A DNA stretch of 24,177 nt from Bacteroidota bacterium. Its GTDB lineage: Bacteria; Bacteroidota; Bacteroidia; Bacteroidales; VadinHA17. The DNA is taken from NCBI GenBank assembly GCA_023430725.1, contig JAEYZD010000148.1, forward strand, positions 1 to 24,177, written 5' to 3'. Made by a program: the position numbers and the translations under genes. Below the pieces are notes generated by a model that had not been told where the DNA came from, did not search any database, and worked only from the letters and a program-made list of their open reading frames with translations. Shown here one piece after another: positions 22,238 to 24,177 of this stretch; position 1 is the first letter of the stretch, and each line of letters begins with the position of its first letter.

Positions 22238-24177
22238 TCAAGTTCTGTAATAACTGACCGGTCCCGTCATCCCCATCGACTGAAGGGGCTGGTTCTTGGT
22301 GCCTGCATTGGTCCAGTACTGTGCGACAGGATTGTCAGTAAGCGATTTCATATAGTTGCCCATGGAGGTTGTGACAACCACTTCCACAGTGTTCATTCCA
22401 TGCTTCAGGTATTTTTCAATGCTGAATATCCTGCGGCCGTACCACTTCACTCCGCAATTCTCTCCGTTTATCCTGAGCTCCGATGTGCCAAAAACCTTAC
22501 CGAGGTTAATATATATTCCCTCAGGATTCTCACAGGCCAGCCTGTTCCTGTAGGTCACAGTTCCCGAAAAGCTTACGAACTCAGGCAGTTCCTTCAGATC
22601 GGTCAGCCTGCCCATCTCAATTTCTTTTACAGATCCGTCACGGCAATGTCTGAATTCAGCGGACCATCCGTTGCCAAGCCACTCTGTTTCGCTGCCTGTC
22701 ACGGGCAGTGGCAACCATTCCTCATCAGCTGTCTCTCTTTCAAAGGCAAACAGCAGGGATTCCGCCGGACCAAAGTCAAGTATGATACCACCGTCCGGAT
22801 CAAGCTCCGCCCGTTTCCTCTCTCCGGTCTCGGGGATCCATACAGAACAGTGATGCCGCGTGGTAAGTGCTTCGGAAAAAATCACCCGTGTCCGGTGAGA
22901 GTTGTGCAGATGTGAGTATGCCAGAAAGATGAACTCCGACCCGTCCGGGGCACTGTACCTCGTCTGCATCAGGAAGGGATCAGGATTTTCAATTTTCAGC
23001 CATGATTCAATCCGGTACCGTTCCTGAACTGTTTTGTACCAACCTGAATAGTCATTTTCGGGCTTATCAAGCATAATAAAGCGGTGCGGGTATGCTTTCA
23101 TCTTTTGCACCATCAGCCTGACTTCACCATCATTGCGCACGTGGTCATTCCAACCGGTTGACTTTGAAGGGACTGTTTCGATGCAGAACACCTTACCTCC
23201 TGATCTCACAAATTGTAGCAGTTTGCGGGCGCTGTCAGGCGAGAGGCTATCAACGCTGACAAGGAACAGTGTATGATATTTGCGGGGACCGTAGCGGAGC
23301 TTCCTTCCCTCAACAGCAGCACTCTGCAGAATTCTTTCAGATATATAGTCGCAGCCGCTGCCGTTTTTGGATATGGCTTCCCATACCAGTGAAAGATGTT
23401 CAGCATGCAGAACGGAAGGGAATGGCTCATTCTGCATCCCGATCAGGCTCCACATGTCTGCAATGGGAGGGAGCAGGGCAATGCCGGCATACATGTCACT
23501 GTTCTGCAACAGGGCAGAAAGTCTTGCCTTGTAATCATTAAGCAGGCTGAAATATGGCCACCAGTTATTATTCTCATTGAAGTAACCCCCGTACCTTATC
23601 CATCCGGGCCAGGGCGCTTCAGGCGGTGAGTAATTGAATCCGTGAAATACGGAGTGTGTAACCCCCGATACAATGCTCTGGTCACTGCCCACCTTCAGGT
23701 TTTCAAGTGAAGTATTGAAGACTGTGTATGTGTCAGTCATCTCCTCGCAGCTTATAAGCCTCTTGCCTGTGAGATGAGCGGCCGATGAGACGTACTTGTT
23801 AACCATTGTGTAAGCTCGTCCGCGGCGGTAATCACTCTCAGGCATCTCCTCCCCTATCCTGTGCTTCAGCCAGTTCATTGTCCACGACTCACCCTCGGGG
23901 ATATCCACCGCCATGCTGCTCTCAAGGGGAAAGAATCCCCTGCCGTAGGCCTGCATCCGTGATCTGACCCCAAGATCCCTGCTCCATTGTGCAAAGCTTT
24001 TCAAAAAACTCTCCTCAAGCAACTCCGCCTTTGTCGTCTCAAAATCATACCGCATTCGTCCTGTCATATCCCTGAATGCCGGGTTGAATTCAGCTCCGTA
24101 TTTCCAGTCCGTGACATTACCCATAGAGCCCGTTCTGAACAGAACAAACGGCAGGTACGGGAAGATGTCATAACCCC
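22238..24177 (-). CDS. GH106-like alpha-L-rhamnosidase (partial, 5' end off window)
   Basis: The frame is open through the right edge (no stop above the internal ATG at 24124), so the N-terminus is missing; about 646 residues are visible. The start of the visible part (GYDIFPYLP, EFNPAFRDMTGRMRYDFETT), then HGFNYSPPEAPWPGW, LLPPIADMW and a C-terminal jelly-roll sugar-binding module (GIYINLGKVFGTSELRINGENCGVKWYGRRIFSIEKYLKHGMNTVEVVV) fit family GH106, whose members remove alpha-L-rhamnose from rhamnogalacturonans. The usual length is above 1,000 residues, so several hundred are off-window. Related large GH families with the same C-terminal module are an alternative. It is the upstream gene of an operon with the GH28-like gene and the hydrolase. 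Confidence 0.78.
   Translation of the reverse strand, partial: GYDIFPYLPFVLFRTGSMGNVTDWKYGAEFNPAFRDMTGRMRYDFETTKAELLEESFLKSFAQWSRDLGVRSRMQAYGRGFFPLESSMAVDIPEGESWTMNWLKHRIGEEMPESDYRRGRAYTMVNKYVSSAAHLTGKRLISCEEMTDTYTVFNTSLENLKVGSDQSIVSGVTHSVFHGFNYSPPEAPWPGWIRYGGYFNENNNWWPYFSLLNDYKARLSALLQNSDMYAGIALLPPIADMWSLIGMQNEPFPSVLHAEHLSLVWEAISKNGSGCDYISERILQSAAVEGRKLRYGPRKYHTLFLVSVDSLSPDSARKLLQFVRSGGKVFCIETVPSKSTGWNDHVRNDGEVRLMVQKMKAYPHRFIMLDKPENDYSGWYKTVQERYRIESWLKIENPDPFLMQTRYSAPDGSEFIFLAYSHLHNSHRTRVIFSEALTTRHHCSVWIPETGERKRAELDPDGGIILDFGPAESLLFAFERETADEEWLPLPVTGSETEWLGNGWSAEFRHCRDGSVKEIEMGRLTDLKELPEFVSFSGTVTYRNRLACENPEGIYINLGKVFGTSELRINGENCGVKWYGRRIFSIEKYLKHGMNTVEVVVTTSMGNYMKSLTDNPVAQYWTNAGTKNQPLQSMGMTGPVSYYRT

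Noticed and set aside
20860..22915. Long plus-strand open frames (236-238 codons) opposite the GH28- and GH106-like genes
   Set aside because: They are shadows of conserved minus-strand enzymes and show no recognisable domains.
24122..24124. ATG at 24124 as the start of the GH106-like gene
   Set aside because: The frame is open beyond it to the window edge, and the upstream residues (GYDIFPYLPF) look like family sequence, so the gene is cut rather than started here.
1..24177. CRISPR array, tRNA, rRNA, insertion sequence or prophage
   Set aside because: No short spaced repeats, cloverleaf-like segments, transposase or integrase signatures were seen on either strand; the only long tandem repeat is the in-frame HYR unit.

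Overview
This window looks like a chromosomal segment of a Bacteroidota bacterium, probably Bacteroidales-like and perhaps uncultured. The evidence is a PorZ-type type IX secretion (T9SS) protein with a C-terminal sorting domain, a DUF3098 gene inside an ftsX-DUF3098-uppP-truB-queA operon, Bacteroidota-style -7 boxes (TAnnTTTG) just upstream of several starts, and glycan-degrading genes at the right edge. No tRNA, rRNA, CRISPR array, transposase or integrase was seen. No stretch over 300 bases is free of genes.

Layout. (1) 1-2438, minus: the first ~812 residues of a secreted multidomain adhesin-like protein that runs off the left edge. It has two beta-sandwich repeats, a cadherin-like repeat, a C-type lectin domain, a PKD-like domain and 80-residue HYR repeats. 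(2) 2558-6380, minus: a compact housekeeping operon ftsX, DUF3098, uppP, truB, queA, closed by a strong hairpin. (3) 6547-7569, minus: ilvE with a near-perfect Bacteroidota promoter. (4) 7627-13909: two paralogous class III nucleotidyl cyclases, both minus, flank a plus-strand pair rdgB-porZ. Each cyclase carries a C-terminal HD-phosphohydrolase-like domain. The first is membrane-anchored with a Y_Y_Y sensor domain and a degenerate HD domain. The second is soluble with an intact-looking HD site. (5) 14012-19891, plus: recO, a GH3-family amide synthetase-like gene, a deoxynucleoside kinase, a terminator, then a secreted M16 zinc peptidase. (6) 19809-24177, minus: an alpha/beta hydrolase, a GH28-like beta-helix protein and a GH106-like rhamnosidase cut by the right edge, packed as an operon and suggesting use of pectin or rhamnogalacturonan.

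The least explained part is the cyclase pair. Cyclase and HD domains fused in one chain suggest synthesis of a cyclic nucleotide together with its breakdown or sensing. The paralogs differ in exactly the residues that matter: the HD ligands are lost in one, and the purine-selecting lysine is replaced by arginine in the other. The rest is mostly recognisable housekeeping and carbohydrate metabolism. Start sites were moved inward for queA, truB, ilvE, the second cyclase, recO, the GH3 gene and the M16 peptidase, on the evidence of gene overlap, promoter boxes, a terminator or a signal peptide.
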